41,349 bases of DNA from Variovorax sp. KK3 (GCF_001984055.1 NZ_LYVO01000069.1:1-41349); one strand, 5' to 3'; counted from the stretch's first letter, positions 28,956 to 37,703 are shown. Notes: a model not told the origin generated them from the letters alone. Translations and numbers: made by a program.

Positions 28956-29062
28956 GCCCTGATGCTGGCAGCAGACCGGTGCGCGATTAATTGAATCCTG
29001 TGCAAGGGCGACGTGCAGATTGTTCGCTTCCGTGCCGACGCGTCCGCTGGCACTGTGCGGCC
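28956..29062. promoter_or_regulatory. divergent promoter region between nitroreductase and lyase genes
   Basis: 107 bp separate the two divergent starts. An AT-rich island at about 28985-28997 contains GATT-AATTG-AATC, a small dyad in otherwise GC-rich DNA, and is the likely centre of regulation. A LysR-type T-N11-A site can be drawn here, but I could not fix -35/-10 boxes for either side. Confidence 0.35.
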
Positions 29063-29614
29063 ATGAACGATCGAGACCAACTCATTTCCGCCAGCCTGCC
29101 CTTTCTCGCGGAGGTGCAGGACATGACCGCCGGCACCGAGGTCGAGCGCTGGCTCAATGCGACGCACGGACCGGGTAGCACGCTGTACGAGGAACTGGCG
29201 GCACTGGTGAAGGCCGGGGTTCGCGATGGCTGGGCAGCCAACATCGAGATCGACGGACCGCGCTACCGCCGCAGCCGCATCTGCGATCCGAGCGCCGAGA
29301 CGCTGGGCTTCAGCATCACGGCGGTGTACATGAGCAGCAACGACAACCCGCAGCGCAACCCGGGCGACAGCTACCGCGGGCAGTACCACGCGCATCCCTA
29401 CGGCGAGTTCAACATGGTCGTGCCGCTCGACGAGAGCGCGGCACTCGCGGGGCCGAACGGCTGGTGCCATGCAGGCTGGACGGCGCCGGCGCCGGGCAGC
29501 CATCACTATCCGGAAGTCAGGCGAGGGGCGGTGATCGCGTTGTTCTTCTTGCCGGCAGGGCGAATCTCGTACAACGTCGAGGTGCCTGATTCACTGCCAG
29601 CCATTCCGGACTGA
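29063..29614 (+). CDS. 4-hydroxylaminobenzoate lyase family protein (DUF4863/PnbB-like)
   Basis: 183 residues, soluble, cupin-like appearance. The segment GQYHAHPYGEFNMVVPLDES carries His and Glu residues likely to bind a metal or the substrate. The later HAGWTAPAPGSHHYPEVRRG and ALFFLPAGRISYNV stretches complete the barrel. I recognise it as the family of p-hydroxylaminobenzoate lyase, which converts 4-hydroxylaminobenzoate to protocatechuate and ammonia. The divergent nitroreductase would supply its substrate. No protocatechuate dioxygenase lies in the window, so ring cleavage must be coded elsewhere. Confidence 0.8.
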   Translation: MNDRDQLISASLPFLAEVQDMTAGTEVERWLNATHGPGSTLYEELAALVKAGVRDGWAANIEIDGPRYRRSRICDPSAETLGFSITAVYMSSNDNPQRNPGDSYRGQYHAHPYGEFNMVVPLDESAALAGPNGWCHAGWTAPAPGSHHYPEVRRGAVIALFFLPAGRISYNVEVPDSLPAIPD

Positions 29615-29685
29615 GGGGCGGCGCGCCTTGCCCAACCCGAGGCGCGGAACGCCTACGGGAATCGATGAGGAACGCTGGGATTCGT

Positions 29686-29769
29686 GGTGCCCGGGGCCGG
29701 AATCGAACCGGCACGCCTTGCGGCGGGGGATTTTGAGTCCCCTGCGTCTACCAATTTCACCACCCGGGC
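29686..29769 (-). tRNA. tRNA-Leu (anticodon CAA)
   Basis: Read on the minus strand, the gene begins GCCCGGG and ends CCCGGGCACCA, giving a perfect 7-bp acceptor stem and an encoded CCA. The anticodon arm is GGGGA-CTCAAAA-TCCCC, anticodon CAA. The T arm contains GGTTCGATTCC. The long variable arm (CGCCGCAAGGCG) is the class II hallmark of tRNA-Leu. Length 84 nt. A promoter lies just upstream, inside the start of cysM. Confidence 0.97.
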
Positions 29770-29791
29770 AAGGGAAGGAAGGAAGCCCAAA

Positions 29792-29819
29792 ATTATGGCA
29801 CAGTGCCTGCCATGGCAAA
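29792..29819 (-). promoter_or_regulatory. sigma70-type promoter for tRNA-Leu, overlapping cysM start
   Basis: On the minus strand TTTGCC (29819-29814) and CATAAT (29797-29792) are separated by 16 nt, with a TGn extension before the -10. The -10 lies 23 nt from the tRNA 5' end, leaving a leader of about 15 nt. The -35 falls within the first codons of the plus-strand cysM gene. Confidence 0.55.
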
Positions 29820-30723
29820 CCCGAACTACCCGACGATCGAGGATGCGATCGGCAAGACGCCCCTGGTCGCGCTGCAGCGCATCGACCATGCCGAGAACGA
29901 CAAGCGCGGCAACGTCATCCTTGCCAAGCTGGAAGGCAATAACCCCGCGGGTTCGGTGAAGGACCGGCCAGCGCTGTCGATGATCAAGCGCGCGGAAGAA
30001 CGCGGCGAGATCAAGCCCGGCGATACGCTGATCGAGGCGACGTCGGGCAACACCGGCATCGCGCTCGCCATGGCGGCGGCCATCAAGGGCTACCGCATGG
30101 TGCTGATCATGCCGGAGGACCTGTCGGTCGAGCGGGCCCAGACCATGAAGGCTTTCGGCGCTGAGCTCCTGCTTACCCCCAAGAGCGGCGGCATGGAATA
30201 CGCCCGTGACCTGGCCGAGCAGATGGTGGCGCAGGGCAAGGGCCGCGTGCTCGACCAGTTCGCCAACCCCGACAACCCACGCATCCACTACGAGACCACC
30301 GGGCCCGAGATCTGGGCCGACACCGGCGGGCGCATCTCGCATTTCGTGAGCGCGATGGGCACCACGGGCACCATCACCGGCGTGTCGCATTTCCTGAAGG
30401 AGAAGAACGCCGCGGTGCGCATCATCGGCGCGCAGCCCGAGGAAGGTTCTCGCATTCCAGGCATCCGCAAGTGGCCCGAGGAATACCTGCCCAAGATCTA
30501 CGAGCCCAGCCGGGTCGACCAGCTGGTGCTGGTGAGCCAGGACCAGGCGGAGGAGATGTGCCGGCGCCTCGCGCGCGAGGAAGGCATCTTCGCCGGCATC
30601 TCCTCGGCCGGCGCGTTGTGGGTGGCGCTCGAGATCGCGAAGACGGTGGAGAACGCCACGATCGTGTTCGTGGTCTGCGACCGCGGCGACCGCTATTTGT
30701 CGACCGGCGTGTTCCCGGCCTGA
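29812..30723 (+). CDS. cysM: cysteine synthase B (O-acetylserine/O-phosphoserine sulfhydrylase)
   Basis: 303 residues, PLP fold type II. Lys50 in NNPAGSVKDRPAL is the PLP Schiff-base lysine. EATSGNTGIALA binds the substrate carboxylate and GTTGTITGVSHFLKE is the PLP phosphate loop. The C-terminal RKWPEEYLPKIY and CDRGDRYLSTGVF segments are characteristic of CysM, which can use thiosulfate as well as sulfide. It makes cysteine in the cytosol. No good ribosome site is seen before ATG 29812 (GTG 29803 is the alternative), and the tRNA-Leu promoter overlaps the start. The Nudix and TusA-family genes follow in the same direction. Confidence 0.95.
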   Translation: MANPNYPTIEDAIGKTPLVALQRIDHAENDKRGNVILAKLEGNNPAGSVKDRPALSMIKRAEERGEIKPGDTLIEATSGNTGIALAMAAAIKGYRMVLIMPEDLSVERAQTMKAFGAELLLTPKSGGMEYARDLAEQMVAQGKGRVLDQFANPDNPRIHYETTGPEIWADTGGRISHFVSAMGTTGTITGVSHFLKEKNAAVRIIGAQPEEGSRIPGIRKWPEEYLPKIYEPSRVDQLVLVSQDQAEEMCRRLAREEGIFAGISSAGALWVALEIAKTVENATIVFVVCDRGDRYLSTGVFPA

Positions 30724-30728
30724 GCGCG

Positions 30729-31289
30729 ATGAGCGACCCCAAGTTCTGCACGGCGTGCGCCACGCCGCTGGCACACATCGAACTGGCGGAAGACGGTGGC
30801 CCCAAGTCGCGCCTGCGCTGCCCGGCCTGCGGCTGGACCCACTGGAACAACCCGACGCCGGTGCTCGCCGCGATCATCGAATACCGCGGCCAGGTGCTGC
30901 TGGCGCGCAACGCGGCCTGGCCGCACAAGATGTACGCGTTGATCACGGGCTTCATGGAGGCCGGCGAGACGCCGCAGGACGGCATCGCGCGCGAGATCAA
31001 GGAAGAAACCAATCTCGACGCCAGCGCGTTGAACCTGGTGGGCGTCTACGACTTCCAGCGCATGAACCAGGTGATCATTGCCTACCACGCGGTGGCAGAC
31101 GGCGAGGTGCGGCTGTCACCGGAACTGGTGGACTACCGGCTCTACGACCTGGGCCAGCTGCGCTGCTGGCCGGCCGGCACCGGCTACGCGCTGGCCGACT
31201 GGCTGCGCACCCGCGGGCACGAGCCGCAGTTCATGGACTGGCCGCGCCCGGCGGACCCGGCGGCGGGCACGGCGCCTGCCGCCTCCTAG
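30729..31289 (+). CDS. Nudix hydrolase with N-terminal zinc ribbon
   Basis: 186 residues. Cys7, Cys10, Cys31 and Cys34 form a zinc ribbon. The Nudix box runs from Gly74 (GFMEAGETPQ) through REIKEET, with the final Gly of the consensus replaced by Asn95. Zinc ribbon plus Nudix recalls NudC (NADH pyrophosphatase/decapping), but the SQPWPFPxS motif that marks NudC is absent; instead WPHKMYALITG precedes the box. The substrate is therefore an undefined nucleoside diphosphate derivative. It starts 5 bp after cysM and is probably in the same transcript. Confidence 0.9.
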   Translation: MSDPKFCTACATPLAHIELAEDGGPKSRLRCPACGWTHWNNPTPVLAAIIEYRGQVLLARNAAWPHKMYALITGFMEAGETPQDGIAREIKEETNLDASALNLVGVYDFQRMNQVIIAYHAVADGEVRLSPELVDYRLYDLGQLRCWPAGTGYALADWLRTRGHEPQFMDWPRPADPAAGTAPAAS

Positions 31290-31316
31290 AATCCGCCAGC
31301 CGGACAAGGAACACCG

Positions 31317-31544
31317 ATGGACATCCACAAAGAAATCGACACCCGCGGACTCAACTGTCCGCTGCCCATCCTGAAGGCGAAGAAGACGCTCAATGGCATG
31401 CAGAGCGGTCAATTGCTCAGGGTCGTGTCGACCGACGCAGGCTCCGTGCGCGACTTCCAGGCCTTCGCGCGCCAGACCGGCAACGATCTGGTCGAGCAGC
31501 AGACGGTGGGCGACGACTTCATCCACGTGCTGCGGCGCCGTTGA
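31317..31544 (+). CDS. TusA/SirA-family sulfur-carrier protein
   Basis: 75 residues, the whole family length. The GLNCPLPILKAKK motif contains the CPxP signature with Cys14 as the persulfide-carrying residue. TusA relays sulfur for tRNA thiolation; related proteins act in other sulfur transfers. Proximity to cysM fits a sulfur role. The short spacing before and after (27 bp and 10 bp) suggests one operon from cysM through the SGNH hydrolase. Confidence 0.9.
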   Translation: MDIHKEIDTRGLNCPLPILKAKKTLNGMQSGQLLRVVSTDAGSVRDFQAFARQTGNDLVEQQTVGDDFIHVLRRR

Positions 31545-31554
31545 CGGTAAGGCC

Positions 31555-32685
31555 GTGAAGCGCGGCGTCCGCCTTGCCGCAGGAGCCCTGGCGCTGGCCG
31601 TGGCGGCCGGTGCACTGACGCTGGGCCTGTGGAGCGACGGCATGCCGAACGACAACTTTCCTCCCAGCACCGCTGCGCCCGGGTCGATTCCGCTGGCCGT
31701 CCTGGGCGATTCCAACAGCCATTCGTACCAGGACCATGCCTGGTTTCCGGCGGGCGGGGGCGAACGCGGTGGGCCCCTGCGTTCGCGCACCTTTCAATGG
31801 ACCGAGGTGCTCGCGAAGCTGCGGGGCCAGCAAGTGGATCTGGGGCCCTGGGTGCGCTGGGGGCGCCCCGGTGTGGTCGCGCTGGCGCGCGAATGGATGG
31901 GGCTGCCGGGCGGCCGCGCGCCCCTCAAGGAAGACTATCTCTACAACTTCGCCAATTCGGGTGCGTCCTGCAAGAACCTGATGGACGGGCGCTTCCGCCA
32001 GGCGCCGCGGCTGGTGGCTTTGATGGACCAGGATCCCGAGCGTTGGAAGCGCGGCGCGGTGGTGATCCGCATCGGGTTCAACGACTGGGGTGGCTCGGTG
32101 GACCTGCAGGCGAGCGACCCGACCGCGGCGCCCTTGCGCGAAGCGACGGCCCGTTGCGCGGGCGACATCGGCGCGGCGGTGGCGTTGATCCGGCGCACGC
32201 ATCCGTCCACACGGATCATGCTGGTCGGCATCGGCAACGAGGCGGACGATCCGGCCAACTTCGAGCGCTGGGCGTCAGCGGACGCCACCCGCAACATCGA
32301 TACCGCGCTCGGCGGCTTCAACGGGGCGATCCGCCGCCTGGCAGAGGGTGACGCGCAGGTCGCGTATTTCGACGACCTGGCCTGGTTTCGCTCGAAGTGG
32401 GGCACGCGGGCTGCCGATGGGCGGCCGGACTACAAGGCGGTTGAATTGGGGCCATCGCTGCGCGTGGCCAACGCCATCGGCGACGACCCGCGCAATTCAT
32501 TCCTGGAAGACCGGCACCCGGGATTGGTGTTCAACGCGATGTGGGCGCAATCACTGGTCGCCCGTTTGCGCGACGACTTCGGCCTGCCGCTCACGCCGAT
32601 CGGCGACGAGGAACTGCTGGGCTTCCTCGGGCCGCTGGTGACGGCTGCGCCGCCGTCGGGGTCTGCTAAAGCTCCAGGGTCTTGA
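31555..32685 (+). CDS. SGNH/GDSL hydrolase-like exported protein
   Basis: About 376 residues from GTG 31555. The N-terminus (MKRGVRLAAGALALAVAAGA) is a signal peptide or anchor. Block I is LGDSNSHS with Ser53 as nucleophile; a later IGFNDW gives the block III Asn. The final block reads LEDRHPG with His321; Glu318 stands where SGNH enzymes usually have Asp (DxxH), so it is a variant. Family members are esterases or O-acetyl hydrolases, often acting on envelope glycans. The last 20 bp overlap the convergent galU gene. Confidence 0.78.
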   Translation: MKRGVRLAAGALALAVAAGALTLGLWSDGMPNDNFPPSTAAPGSIPLAVLGDSNSHSYQDHAWFPAGGGERGGPLRSRTFQWTEVLAKLRGQQVDLGPWVRWGRPGVVALAREWMGLPGGRAPLKEDYLYNFANSGASCKNLMDGRFRQAPRLVALMDQDPERWKRGAVVIRIGFNDWGGSVDLQASDPTAAPLREATARCAGDIGAAVALIRRTHPSTRIMLVGIGNEADDPANFERWASADATRNIDTALGGFNGAIRRLAEGDAQVAYFDDLAWFRSKWGTRAADGRPDYKAVELGPSLRVANAIGDDPRNSFLEDRHPGLVFNAMWAQSLVARLRDDFGLPLTPIGDEELLGFLGPLVTAAPPSGSAKAPGS

Positions 32686-33556
32686 GGTAGGCGCGAAACT
32701 GCGCGCCGACTTCAGGGTGAGCCAGTGCGAGCTCGACGCTGGCCTGCAGGAAGCCTTCCTTGCTGCCGCAGTCGTAGCGCACGCCCTGGTAGGCGTAGGC
32801 GTAGACCGATTCCTTCTTCATCAGCGCGGCGATACCGTCGGTGAGCTGGATTTCGCCGCCGGCGCCCTTGGGCTGGTTGCGGATCTCGTCGAACACGCCC
32901 GGCGTCAGGACGTAGCGCCCGGCCACGCCGAGGCGCGAGGGAGCGTCTTCGGGCTTCGGCTTCTCGACCATGCGGTTGACCTTGACCATGCCTTCCTCGA
33001 TGGTGTCGCCAGCCACGATGCCGTAGCGCTTGACCTGATCGAGGGGGACTTCCTGCACAGCGATCAGCGAACCGCCGAGGCGTTCGAAGGCGCGGGTCAT
33101 TTGGGCGAGCACCGGTTCGCCGTTCGGCGGGCCGACCATCAAGTCATCGGCCAGCAGCACCGCGAAGGGCTCGTCGCCGACCAGGTGCTCGGCGCACAGC
33201 ACGGCATGGCCCAGGCCCAGCATGCGGGGCTGCCGCACGTAGGAGCAGGTCATGTCGTCCGGCATCACCGAACGCGCGATGTTGAGCAGCTCAGTCTTGT
33301 TGCTGGCCTCGAGCTGGCTTTCGAGCTCGTAGGCGGTGTCGTAATGGTCTTCGATGGCGCGCTTGTTGCGGCCAGTCACGAAGATCATGTCGCGGATGCC
33401 GGCGGCATAGGCTTCTTCGACCGCGTACTGGATCAGCGGCTTGTCCACCACCGGCAGCATTTCCTTGGGCTGGGCCTTGGTGGCCGGCAGGAAACGGGTG
33501 CCGAAGCCGGCGACGGGGAACACGGCCTTGCGGATGCGCTTGGTGGTAGTGGACAT
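32666..33556 (-). CDS. galU: UTP-glucose-1-phosphate uridylyltransferase
   Basis: 296 residues, normal GalU length. The nucleotide-binding start KAVFPVAGFGTRFLPATKAQ, PKEMLPVVDKPLIQYAVEEA, LADDLMVG (metal-binding Asp) and VEKPKPEDAPSRLGVAGRY motifs are all intact. It makes UDP-glucose for envelope polysaccharides and trehalose or glycogen metabolism. The 3' end overlaps the convergent SGNH gene by 20 bp. It follows valS in the same direction after 96 bp containing only a weak GGCGC/GCGCC dyad. Confidence 0.95.
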   Translation of the reverse strand: MSTTTKRIRKAVFPVAGFGTRFLPATKAQPKEMLPVVDKPLIQYAVEEAYAAGIRDMIFVTGRNKRAIEDHYDTAYELESQLEASNKTELLNIARSVMPDDMTCSYVRQPRMLGLGHAVLCAEHLVGDEPFAVLLADDLMVGPPNGEPVLAQMTRAFERLGGSLIAVQEVPLDQVKRYGIVAGDTIEEGMVKVNRMVEKPKPEDAPSRLGVAGRYVLTPGVFDEIRNQPKGAGGEIQLTDGIAALMKKESVYAYAYQGVRYDCGSKEGFLQASVELALAHPEVGAQFRAYLKTLEL

Positions 33557-33652
33557 GGGCTTGGGCTTCTGGTCGAAAGGGATGGAATCTGGAGAGGCTG
33601 GCGCACCGAAGCGCCGACCCCGAATACTAAAGCTCTCCGCCTCCAGGCAGTG

Positions 33653-36523
33653 TCAGCCGAGGCGCACAAGCTGCTCGCGCAGCCGCTCCAGAGTGGCGTT
33701 GAAGTCCACCAGGCGCTTGCGTTCCTGCTCGATCACCGCGGCCGGCGCCTTGGCGACGAAAGCCTCGTTGCCGAGTTTGCCGTCGACCTTGACGATCTCG
33801 CCTTCGATACGCGCGACCTCCTTGCCGATGCGGGCTTTTTCCGCGGCCTTGTCGATTTCCATGTGCAGGCACAGGCGCACGTCGCCCACCACCGCCACCG
33901 GGGCGGCTTCGGCCGCGGCGGCCCAGGACGCCTGGTCGTCGAAAACCTTGACTTCCTTGAGCTTGGCCAATGCCTGCAGGACGGGCGCGGCCTCGCGCAC
34001 GAAGGCCGTGCCTTCCGGCGAATCGCCGACGGCGTAGAGCGGCAGCCGCAGGGCGGGCGAGATGTTCATTTCGCCACGCAGCGTGCGGCAGGCATCCACC
34101 AGTTGCTTGAGGCGCGCGACGTGCGCCTCGGCCGCCGGGTCGATCTTCTCGGGCTGGCTCTCGGGGTAGGGCGCGACCATCACCGATTCGCCGGCGCGGC
34201 CGGCGACAGGCGCGACCTTCTGCCACAGCTCTTCGGTGATGAAGGGGATGAGCGGGTGCGCCAGGCGCAGCAGCGCCTCGAGCGAGCGGATCAGCGTGCG
34301 GCGGGTGGCGCGCTGTTGCGCTTCGTCGCCCTGCTGGATCTGCACCTTGGCGATCTCGAGATACCAGTCGCAGAACTCGTCCCAGGCGAACTGGTAGATG
34401 GCATTGGCCACGTTGTCGAGCCGATATTCTTCGAAGCCCTTGGCGACTTCGGCTTCGACCCGCTGCAGCTGCGAGGCGATCCAGCGGTCCGCCTGGCTGA
34501 ACTTCATGTAGCCGTGCGCCGGCCCGCCCGGGGCGCATTCGGCCTTGGTGTGCTCGCGCAGGCCGCAATCCTGGCCTTCGCAGTTCATGAGCACGAAGCG
34601 CGTGGCGTTCCACAGCTTGTTGCAGAAGTTGCGATAGCCCTCGCAGCGCTTCGAATCGAAGTTGATGTTGCGGCCCAGCGATGCGAGCGATGCGAAGGTG
34701 AACCGCAAGGCGTCGGCACCGAAGGCCGGAATGCCCTCGGGAAACTCCTTTTGCGTGTTCTTGCGCACGGTCGGCGCCGTTTCGGGGCGGCGCAGGCCCA
34801 CCGTGCGCTTGTCCAGCAGTTCGGGCAGCGCGATGCCGTCGATCAGGTCCACCGGGTCGAGCACGTTGCCCTCGGACTTGCTCATCTTCTGCCCGTGCGA
34901 GTCGCGCACCAGGCCGTGGATGTACACGTGTTTGAAAGGCACCCGACCGGTGAAGTGCTTGCTCATCATGATCATCCGGGCGACCCAGAAGAAGATGATG
35001 TCGTAGCCGGTGACGAGCACGGTGGAGGGCAGGTAGAGGTCGTAGTCTTGCGTTTGCTCCGGCCAGCCCAGCGAAGAGAAAGGCACCATGGCCGAGGAAT
35101 ACCAGGTGTCGAGCACGTCCTCGTCGCGCGTGAGGGTCTTGCCGGGCGCCTGCGCCTGGGCCTCGGCCTCGTTGCGTGCGACGTACACCTTGCCGTCGGC
35201 GTCGTACCACGCGGGAATCTGGTGGCCCCACCAGAGCTGGCGCGAGATGGTCCAGTCCTGGATGTTCTCCATCCAGTGGTTGTAGGTGTTGACCCAGTTC
35301 TCGGGAACGAAGCGCACTTCGCCGGAGCGCACCGCGTCGATGGCCTTCTGGGCGATCGATTGGCCGTTGGCGTCGGGCTTGTTCATGGCCACGAACCACT
35401 GGTCGGTCAGCATCGGCTCGACCACGGCGCCGGTGCGTGCGCAGCGCGGCACCATGAGCTTGTGCTTCTTGATTTCGACGAGCAGGCCGAGCGCCTCGAG
35501 GTCGGCCACCACGGCCTTGCGCGCGTCGAAGCGGTCGAGGCCGCGGTACTTCTCGGGTGCGTTGTCGTTGATCGCGGCATCGAGCGTCAGCACGCCGATG
35601 ATGGGCAAGTGGTGGCGCAGGCCGACGGCGTAGTCGTTGGGGTCGTGCGCGGGCGTCACTTTGACCACGCCGGTGCCGAATTCCTTGTCGACGTAGTCGT
35701 CGGCGATGACCGGGATCAGTCGATCGACCAGGGGCAGCCTGACCTTGCGGCCGATCAGGGCCTTGTAGCGTTCGTCTTCCGGATGGACCATCACCGCGGT
35801 GTCGCCCAGCATGGTTTCGGGCCGCGTGGTGGCCACCGTGAGCGAACCCGAGCCGTCTTCCAGTGGATAGGCGATGTGCCAGAGGAAGCCTTCTTCCTCC
35901 TCGCTTTCGACTTCCAGGTCGCTCACGGCGGTCTTGAGCATCGGATCCCAGTTGACCAGCCGCTTGCCCCGGTAGATCAGGCCTTCTTCGAAGAGCCGAA
36001 CGAAGGTGTCGGTGACGACGGCCGAGAGCTTGTCGTCCATCGTGAAGTATTCGCGGCTCCAGTCGACCGTGTCGCCCATGCGGCGCATCTGGTTGGTGAT
36101 GGTGTTGCCGGACTGCTGCTTCCATTCCCACACGCGCGCGACGAAGTTCTTGCGGCCCAGGTCGTGCCGGCTGATCTTCTGTTCCTGCAACTGGCGCTCG
36201 ACCACGATCTGCGTTGCGATGCCGGCATGGTCGGTGCCCGGCACCCACAGCGTGTTGGCGCCCTTCATGCGGTGATAGCGCGTGAGGCTGTCCATGATCG
36301 TCTGGTTGAACGCATGGCCCATGTGCAGCGTGCCGGTGACGTTGGGCGGCGGCAGCTGGATCGCGAAGGCGGGCGCTTCCGCTTTCGGCGCGCCCGTGCC
36401 GCGGAAGCCTGCCGCGGCGTAGCCGCGTCGCTCCCATTCGGGGCCCCAACGCGCCTCGAGGGCGGCGGGTTCGAAGGACTTGGACAGGCTCTGGAGGCCG
36501 GGTTGGGACGTGGTGTCGCTCAT
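33653..36523 (-). CDS. valS: valine-tRNA ligase
   Basis: 956 residues, matching bacterial ValS length. The class I signatures are HMGH at 67-70 (PPPNVTGTLHMGH) and KMSKS at 546-550. The connective editing domain (TVATTRPETMLGDTAV) and a C-terminal coiled-coil arm with Lys/Glu-rich heptads (VARIEGEIVKVDGKLGNEAF) are present. ATG 36523 is used; a frame extension to 36559 lacks support. It charges tRNA-Val. A terminator for the upstream gene lies about 30 bp before the start, so valS needs its own promoter in the remaining gap or within that transcript's readthrough. Confidence 0.97.
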   Translation of the reverse strand: MSDTTSQPGLQSLSKSFEPAALEARWGPEWERRGYAAAGFRGTGAPKAEAPAFAIQLPPPNVTGTLHMGHAFNQTIMDSLTRYHRMKGANTLWVPGTDHAGIATQIVVERQLQEQKISRHDLGRKNFVARVWEWKQQSGNTITNQMRRMGDTVDWSREYFTMDDKLSAVVTDTFVRLFEEGLIYRGKRLVNWDPMLKTAVSDLEVESEEEEGFLWHIAYPLEDGSGSLTVATTRPETMLGDTAVMVHPEDERYKALIGRKVRLPLVDRLIPVIADDYVDKEFGTGVVKVTPAHDPNDYAVGLRHHLPIIGVLTLDAAINDNAPEKYRGLDRFDARKAVVADLEALGLLVEIKKHKLMVPRCARTGAVVEPMLTDQWFVAMNKPDANGQSIAQKAIDAVRSGEVRFVPENWVNTYNHWMENIQDWTISRQLWWGHQIPAWYDADGKVYVARNEAEAQAQAPGKTLTRDEDVLDTWYSSAMVPFSSLGWPEQTQDYDLYLPSTVLVTGYDIIFFWVARMIMMSKHFTGRVPFKHVYIHGLVRDSHGQKMSKSEGNVLDPVDLIDGIALPELLDKRTVGLRRPETAPTVRKNTQKEFPEGIPAFGADALRFTFASLASLGRNINFDSKRCEGYRNFCNKLWNATRFVLMNCEGQDCGLREHTKAECAPGGPAHGYMKFSQADRWIASQLQRVEAEVAKGFEEYRLDNVANAIYQFAWDEFCDWYLEIAKVQIQQGDEAQQRATRRTLIRSLEALLRLAHPLIPFITEELWQKVAPVAGRAGESVMVAPYPESQPEKIDPAAEAHVARLKQLVDACRTLRGEMNISPALRLPLYAVGDSPEGTAFVREAAPVLQALAKLKEVKVFDDQASWAAAAEAAPVAVVGDVRLCLHMEIDKAAEKARIGKEVARIEGEIVKVDGKLGNEAFVAKAPAAVIEQERKRLVDFNATLERLREQLVRLG

Positions 36524-36550
36524 GGCTTGTGCGGGCAGTGCGGGCAGTGC

Positions 36551-36582
36551 AAAGACCAAAACGGCATCCCGCAGGATGCCGT
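36551..36582 (-). terminator. rho-independent terminator after the MBL-fold gene
   Basis: ACGGCATCC/GGATGCCGT forms a perfect 9-bp stem with a 4-nt loop (36561-36582). On the minus strand it is followed by TTTTGGTCTTT. It lies 52 bp beyond the stop of the metallo-beta-lactamase-fold gene and before the valS start. Confidence 0.8.
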
Positions 36583-36634
36583 CTCGAAGGATGGGGAAGC
36601 GGCGGATTTTATTCGAGTGCGAGCGCCATCGTGC

Positions 36635-37612
36635 TTAGCGCCCGGGCGCGTAGTTCACGGGAATCCAGACGTAGCCGTTGCCCTGCGCGCGCAGGCGGCC
36701 GATGCCCGGGAAGGACAGATGCGCGCCGCCCACCAGATAGCCTTGCGCGGCCGCTTCGGTGTAGGCCTTGCGGCGCTGTGCCGCGGCGGCCTTGGAATCG
36801 GTGTCGAACTGGATCGTGATGGACGGGTTCTCGAATTGCACCGCGGCCACGTGCATCAGGTCGCCCCAGAAGGCCATCTTCTGGCCTTTGCTCTCGATGA
36901 AATACACGGTGTGACCGGCAGTATGGCCGGGAGTTGCCCGGGCCTTGAGGCCCGGCAGCAGATCGGTGTCGCCGTTGAAGGGCTTGAAGCGGCCGGCCGC
37001 GACATAGGGGTTGAGCGACGCCATGGCGCCCTGGAAGAAGCCCTTGGCGTCGGCGGGCGCCTTGTCCATGTTGGCCTGGCTCAGCCAGAAGTCGGCGTCG
37101 TGCTGATCGGCTCGCACGACTGCGTTGGGGAAGGCCGGCTTGCCGTCTGCCACCAGGCCGCCCACGTGGTCCGGGTGCATGTGCGTGATGTAGACCTCGT
37201 CCACCTGTTCGGGTTGGTAGCCCGCCGCCTTGAGGTTGGCCGCCAGGCGGCCCAGCGTCGGGCCGAACAGGCCGGCGGCACCAGCGTCGATCAGCACCAG
37301 CTTGTCGCCGGTGTTGACGAGGTAGCCGTTGACGGAGGTTTCGAGCGGGCTCTCGAGGTGCGAGCGTGCCAGTGTCTTCTTGACCTGGGCGGGAGACGTG
37401 CGCGTGAGCAGATCGTGCACCGGCAGCGCGACCGTTCCGTCGGAGAGGGCCGTGACCTCGAAGTCGCCGACCATGATGCGGTAGTAGCCGGGGGCGGCTT
37501 CCTTGGCGAAGGGCGCTGCCGCCCGGGTGGGCGTCGGCAGGGTCCATGCCGCCAGCGCACAGGCGGCGGCGAGGAAGAAGGCACGGGTGCGTGGCAACGA
37601 GGCAGCCATCAT
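36635..37612 (-). CDS. secreted metallo-beta-lactamase-fold hydrolase
   Basis: 325 residues with an N-terminal signal peptide (about 1-32). The zinc motif THMHPDH gives His144, His146, Asp148 and His149. Further ligands are in TPGHTAGHTVYF and WGDLMH, with a final GAHLSFPG. Proteins of this type include quorum-quenching lactonases and several hydrolases of unknown substrate; the exported location favours an envelope or external substrate. AGGAG lies 6 nt before the first of two consecutive ATGs, so 37612 is taken as the start. It is divergent from yaaA with a 91-bp gap and ends in an intrinsic terminator. Confidence 0.9.
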   Translation of the reverse strand: MMAASLPRTRAFFLAAACALAAWTLPTPTRAAAPFAKEAAPGYYRIMVGDFEVTALSDGTVALPVHDLLTRTSPAQVKKTLARSHLESPLETSVNGYLVNTGDKLVLIDAGAAGLFGPTLGRLAANLKAAGYQPEQVDEVYITHMHPDHVGGLVADGKPAFPNAVVRADQHDADFWLSQANMDKAPADAKGFFQGAMASLNPYVAAGRFKPFNGDTDLLPGLKARATPGHTAGHTVYFIESKGQKMAFWGDLMHVAAVQFENPSITIQFDTDSKAAAAQRRKAYTEAAAQGYLVGGAHLSFPGIGRLRAQGNGYVWIPVNYAPGR

Positions 37613-37703
37613 CAGGGTCTCCTGCGGGTCGAGTGGATTGAAATGCAGGCGGACTCTATACCCCTTGCCGATCGCCTGCTGCGGCGCCGAAGATAATTCG
37701 CCG

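Noticed and set aside
32717..37696. A 1659-codon open frame on the plus strand across galU, valS and the MBL-fold gene.
   Set aside because: It is the antisense shadow of three well-recognised genes, with His/Gly/Val-rich sequence and no domain of its own.
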